The notes under the pieces are model-generated. The model was not told the origin of the DNA, did no database searches, and saw only the letters and a list, made by a program, of their open reading frames with translations. From Phenylobacterium sp. (GTDB lineage: Bacteria; Pseudomonadota; Alphaproteobacteria; Caulobacterales; Caulobacteraceae), in NCBI GenBank assembly GCA_028698405.1, contig JAQVDF010000068.1:1-7902 (forward strand): DNA of 7,902 bases. Reading direction: 5' to 3'. A program made the translations under genes and the position numbers. Shown in pieces: positions 5,371-7,902 of the stretch (position 1 is its first letter; each line of letters starts with the position of its first letter).

Positions 5371-5439
5371 GCCCAACTCTCCTCGGGCGTGTCACCTCAG
5401 GCCGGGCGGTGCGGAAGCGCCGTCCGGCCGTCGGTTTTT
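5371..5439 (+). ncRNA. Candidate small RNA with a C/U-rich loop
   Basis: Starting seven bases after the TATAAG, the predicted transcript opens with GCCC (5371-5374) and GGGC (5385-5388), a short stem presenting the loop AACTCTCCTC. A linker containing CACCTC follows, then the GNRA-capped terminator stem at 5400-5429 and a T5 run. Both single-stranded parts look like anti-Shine-Dalgarno sequences, a layout known for several alphaproteobacterial sRNAs that block translation. No known Rfam family is recognised. No start codon with a ribosome-binding site lies inside. The alternative is that this is simply the 3' untranslated end of queF mRNA, with or without processing to a stable fragment. Promoter quality is the weakest part of the case. 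Confidence 0.45.
5400..5439 (+). terminator. Strong Rho-independent terminator for the plus strand
   Basis: Arms at 5400-5412 and 5417-5429 form 13 base pairs, two of them G-U wobbles, closed by a GGAA (GNRA) tetraloop. TTTTT follows at 5435-5439, with ACC/GGT able to extend the base. The G-U pairs become mismatches on the opposite strand and there is no T-run there, so it works for plus-strand transcription only. It ends 15 bases short of the convergent sugar-isomerase stop codon and about 110 bases past queF. Confidence 0.82.
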
Positions 5440-5453
5440 CCAGACCTGCTTTT

Positions 5454-6557
5454 CTAAACCTGCGGCTTCGGCAGGTCGGCGATGGCGCCGATCAGGTGAT
5501 AGAAGGAACTGGCCGGGGCCGGCTCGTCGACGAAAGCCCCGTTCGGCCGCATGTATTCCCGCCACAGACCCGGGCTCGCCGCCTCCAGGAACCGACGCAC
5601 GGCGGCCGCCGCCGCGGCCTGCTCGGCCGAATTTCCGAACACGACCGAGGCGCGCAGCCGCTCGGTCTGGCCCCACAGCCGGGCGCGCGGCTCGACGATG
5701 GTGAAGTCGTCGGCGATGGCCTCCACCGCCACGCCGTTCGTCGGGTGCACCCCGCGCAGGCCGATCTCGTGCAGCCGCCGGGCCGCGGCGGTTCCCTCGG
5801 GGCGGCCGGTCAGCGCGCTCCAGCGTTCCAGCAGGTAGGCCCATTCGAACTGGTGCCCCGGCTCGACCCGACGACCGTCCTCTCCCAGCGCCGGACGCCA
5901 CTGGGCGTCGAACATCTCGCGCAGGAAGCCGCCCTGCGGATCGATGAAGCGGGCCAGCGCCAGGTCGGCCAGTTCGTCGGCGAGGGCGCGCCACTCGGCC
6001 CCGCCGCCCACCTCCATCCAGGCCAGAGCCGCCTCGAACAGGTGCATCTGGGCGTTCGACTGGAAGGGGTGGCCGTAGGTCTCGCGAAAGCCGCCGGCGC
6101 CGTGGCGCAGCTGGTCCAGCGCGGCCAGCAGCTCGCCGGCGACGGCGGGCAGGTCGCGGCGGCCGGAATCCTGCCGATGGACCGTGGCCATGGCCAGCAG
6201 GGCGAAGGCCTGCTCGTAGAGGCGGGGGGTCTCGTCCAGCACCTCGCCCTCGGCCGACAGGATGGCGAGATAGAGCCCGTCGGGCCGGCGGTAGCGGTCC
6301 AGGAGGTAGTCGAGGCCGTGCCAGGCGGCCTCCCGCCAGGGGCCGTCCCAGCCGATCTTGCCGGCGGTCGCGTAGACGAAGGCCTGGCGCGCCTGCACCC
6401 GGGCCCGGCGCGGGCCGCGCGGCGTCAGGTCCTGGCCTAGCGCGTCGAACCAGCCGCCGAGCCGATGGTCGGCCCCCGCCCGCCACCAGAGCGGCAGGGC
6501 GGTCTCCCGAAGCCAGCGGTCCAGCCATTCGGCGTGAGCGCCGAACTCCCCGCTCAC
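5454..6557 (-). CDS. AGE-family sugar epimerase/isomerase (N-acylglucosamine 2-epimerase family)
   Basis: A 367-residue (alpha/alpha)6-barrel protein, slightly shorter than typical members of about 390-420. Family marks are ARQAFVY (56-62), the paired LYEQAF (113-118), the histidine motif SNAQMHLFEA (167-176), EPGHQFEWAYLL (232-243), LWGQTERLRA (294-303) and a late His354 in SSFYHLIGA. The His residues at 172, 235 and 354 are the likely catalytic or substrate-binding ones, by analogy with renin-binding protein, mannose isomerase (YihS) and the AGE-type mannose-6-phosphate isomerases of rhizobia. Whether the substrate is mannose, mannose 6-phosphate, another free sugar or N-acylglucosamine cannot be told. 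The start is taken as GTG at 6557, overlapping the nitroreductase stop as GTGA. It has only a weak Shine-Dalgarno, and translation is probably coupled to the upstream gene. No downstream in-frame start keeps the N-terminal helix. Confidence 0.88.
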   Translation of the reverse strand: MSGEFGAHAEWLDRWLRETALPLWWRAGADHRLGGWFDALGQDLTPRGPRRARVQARQAFVYATAGKIGWDGPWREAAWHGLDYLLDRYRRPDGLYLAILSAEGEVLDETPRLYEQAFALLAMATVHRQDSGRRDLPAVAGELLAALDQLRHGAGGFRETYGHPFQSNAQMHLFEAALAWMEVGGGAEWRALADELADLALARFIDPQGGFLREMFDAQWRPALGEDGRRVEPGHQFEWAYLLERWSALTGRPEGTAAARRLHEIGLRGVHPTNGVAVEAIADDFTIVEPRARLWGQTERLRASVVFGNSAEQAAAAAAVRRFLEAASPGLWREYMRPNGAFVDEPAPASSFYHLIGAIADLPKPQV

Positions 6558-7213
6558 GGGCGCCAGACGCTCGTCAGGGCGGCCGGGTCGGCCCGCTCGC
6601 GTTCGAGGGGCGGCTCCTTGGCCGTGCCCAGCATGATCATGCCGGCGATGCGCTCGTCGGGCTCGAGGCCCAGGATGGTCCGCGCCTCGGCGTCGTAGGA
6701 GTACCAGTCGGTGATCCAGTTGGCGCCGTAGCCCATCGCCTGGGCGCCGACCAGCAGCAGGGTGCAGACCGCGCCGGCCGACAGCTGCTGTTCCCACTCC
6801 GGGATGTCGAGGCCGGGCTTGGCGCGCGAGACGACGGCCACCGCCATCGGCGGCGTCTTCAGCTTTGCGAGCTTGGCGACGGCGCGCGCATCGCCCCGGC
6901 CGGAGGCCAGCGCCTCCAGGCGGGCGGCGGCTTCGGCCTTGCCCTCGCCGCTCAGCACTACGAAGCGCCAGGGCGACAGCTTGCCGTGATCGGGCACCCG
7001 CACCGCGATCCGCAGCAGGGCGTCCAGCTCTGCGGGCGAGGGAGCGGGTTCGGTCAGATTCACGGCCGATGCCGAGCGGCGCCGGGCTAGGAATTGCAGC
7101 ACTTCCGGGCTGGGGGTCTGCGGGACGGGTTCGCCGAAGGCGGGAGGCTCGGGAAGGGGCAAGGGCACGGGAGGTCTCGACGGCGTTGTGTGGAGGCCGT
7201 TATTGGCCCACAT
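6554..7213 (-). CDS. Nitroreductase-family FMN oxidoreductase (YdjA-like)
   Basis: About 219 residues from the chosen start. Recognisable parts are ARRRSASAVNL (about 43-53), matching the FMN-phosphate RRS motif, PDHGKLSPWRF (74-84), typical of YdjA-like nitroreductases, a central helix pair LSAGAVCTLLLVGAQAMGYG, and GLEPDERIAGMIMLGT (182-197), the conserved flavin-site end. Such enzymes are FMN-dependent dimers using NAD(P)H; the natural substrate is unknown. The start is uncertain: ATG 7213 is used, but ATG 7243 (overlapping the divergent Nudix ATG) and GTG 7168 are also in frame, none with a good Shine-Dalgarno. The first 35 or so residues are Pro-rich and outside the domain. If GTG 7168 is used, the protein has 204 residues, close to the family norm. 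It is the first gene of a pair with the AGE isomerase. Confidence 0.88.
   Translation of the reverse strand: MWANNGLHTTPSRPPVPLPLPEPPAFGEPVPQTPSPEVLQFLARRRSASAVNLTEPAPSPAELDALLRIAVRVPDHGKLSPWRFVVLSGEGKAEAAARLEALASGRGDARAVAKLAKLKTPPMAVAVVSRAKPGLDIPEWEQQLSAGAVCTLLLVGAQAMGYGANWITDWYSYDAEARTILGLEPDERIAGMIMLGTAKEPPLERERADPAALTSVWRP
7189..7212. promoter_or_regulatory. Inverted repeat in the divergent gap of the nitroreductase and Nudix genes
   Basis: TGTGGAGGCC (7189-7198) and GGCCCACA (7205-7212) are complementary apart from a two-base insertion and are separated by GTTATT. The element lies between the GTG start option of the nitroreductase and the Nudix start, where an operator or overlapping promoters would be expected. 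If the nitroreductase starts at 7213, the repeat lies inside its first codons. Confidence 0.3.
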
Positions 7214-7241
7214 CGCGGTCTCGGCAAGGCAAGGTGAGGAC

Positions 7242-7850
7242 ATGTCGCAAAAGCCCGCCTGGCTGCGCTCCCACGGTCGGCCGTGGCGGCGCCTGTCTCA
7301 GCGGCCGATCTACGACAACCCCTGGATCAGCGTCACCGAGCATCAGGTGATCGCGCCGACCGGCAAGCCGGCGGTCTACGGCGTGGTCAGCTTCAAGAAC
7401 TACGCGATGGCGGTGCTGCCGCTGTTCGACGACGGCACGACCGTGCTGGTCGGCCAGCACCGGTTCGCCCATGCCGACTACAGCTGGGAGATTCCCGAGG
7501 GTGGCGGCCCGCTGGACCAGGATCCGCTGGAGAGCGCCAAGCGCGAGCTTCGCGAGGAGGCGGGGCTGGAGGCCGCCTGCTGGCTGCCTGTGATGCGGGT
7601 GCAGCTCTCCAATGCGGTCACCGACGAGATCGCCATCGGCTACATCGCCACGGGCCTGTCTCCCGTGCCGACCGATCCGGACGAGACCGAGGACCTTGCC
7701 CTGGTCAGGGTCCCGTTCCGCGAGGCGTTGGCCGCCGCGCTCGACGGGAAGCTTCCCGACGTTTTAACGGTGGCGATGCTCTTGCGGGCCTACCATATGG
7801 CCCGGGAAGGGACTTTGCCCGCCACGCTGGCGCGGGCCATGCTAAAATAA
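7242..7850 (+). CDS. Nudix hydrolase (ADP-ribose pyrophosphatase-like)
   Basis: A 202-residue Nudix protein that should cleave a nucleoside diphosphate linked to another moiety, using Mg2+. The Nudix box runs 87-109 and contains the metal-binding REL-REEAGL (101-109). The first Glu of the G-x5-E-x7-REUxEExGU signature is Gln93 here. Before it, VLVGQHRF and WEIPEGG (82-88) resemble ADP-ribose and GDP-mannose pyrophosphatases, as do the N-terminal WISVTEHQV strand and the late DETEDLALVRVPFREAL. The substrate remains a guess among ADP-ribose, sugar nucleotides and related compounds. The ATG at 7242 has AAGG eight bases upstream, and the protein then starts just before the first conserved strand. 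The start is divergent from the nitroreductase. The next gene begins 30 bases after the stop with no terminator between, so the two are probably co-transcribed. Confidence 0.92.
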   Translation: MSQKPAWLRSHGRPWRRLSQRPIYDNPWISVTEHQVIAPTGKPAVYGVVSFKNYAMAVLPLFDDGTTVLVGQHRFAHADYSWEIPEGGGPLDQDPLESAKRELREEAGLEAACWLPVMRVQLSNAVTDEIAIGYIATGLSPVPTDPDETEDLALVRVPFREALAAALDGKLPDVLTVAMLLRAYHMAREGTLPATLARAMLK

Positions 7851-7880
7851 GAAAGTGCTCGGATGGGCCGGGAGGAGCCG

Positions 7881-7902
7881 ATGAGCCAACGCCTGGAAGT
7901 GA
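7881..7902 (+). CDS. Start of a further gene (seven codons, runs off the window)
   Basis: ATG at 7881 follows a very strong GGGAGGAG Shine-Dalgarno at good spacing, and the visible residues are MSQRLEV. An in-frame ATG at 7863 exists but lies before that site. The stretch is too short to assign a family. It is placed like the second gene of an operon with the Nudix hydrolase. Confidence 0.55.

Noticed and set aside
5400..5430. SRP RNA-like tetraloop hairpin (GGAA) at the end of the sRNA candidate
   Set aside because: The GGAA caps a plain terminator stem followed by a T-run; the conserved asymmetric loop of SRP RNA is missing.

Overview
This is a GC-rich stretch of a bacterial chromosome. 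The family mix points to an alphaproteobacterium of the Caulobacter/Phenylobacterium type (inferred from family resemblance, not from a marker gene): a TorF/Gcw_chp-type porin, a small Ala-rich outer-membrane lipoprotein, a short single-domain QueF and a membrane-anchored CapD/FlaA1-like dehydratase. No transposase, integrase, CRISPR array, tRNA or rRNA is visible. The protein-coding content is ordinary housekeeping and envelope material; the unusual signal lies in the gaps between genes.

Layout. Left part, all minus strand: the 5' end of an L,D-transpeptidase-like gene (1-240), a 97-residue coiled-coil lipoprotein (357-650), a 650-residue nucleotide-sugar dehydratase/epimerase with four membrane spans (868-2820), a TorF-family porin (3029-3739) with a clear terminator, and a classical SDR oxidoreductase (3937-4737). 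Then comes plus-strand queF (4833-5288). It is followed by a 165-bp gap holding a 23-bp palindrome, a promoter-like element and a C/U-rich hairpin that runs into a strong plus-strand terminator, which together look like a small RNA. Right part: a minus-strand pair with overlapping stop and start codons, a nitroreductase (6554-7213) followed by an AGE-family sugar epimerase/isomerase (5454-6557). Divergent from this pair are a plus-strand Nudix hydrolase (7242-7850) and the first codons of a further gene (7881 onward).

Functional links are loose. The first three genes and the porin all concern the cell envelope (peptidoglycan, lipoprotein, surface polysaccharide precursor, outer-membrane channel), but each gene has a wide gap and probably its own promoter. 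queF makes preQ1 for tRNA queuosine and stands alone. The nitroreductase and AGE isomerase are probably translationally coupled. The Nudix gene and the next gene probably form a second short operon.

The best candidate for something undescribed is the putative sRNA at about 5371-5439. Next come the structured gaps at 276-355 and 2877-2945. All three are read from the sequence alone and have no expression evidence.
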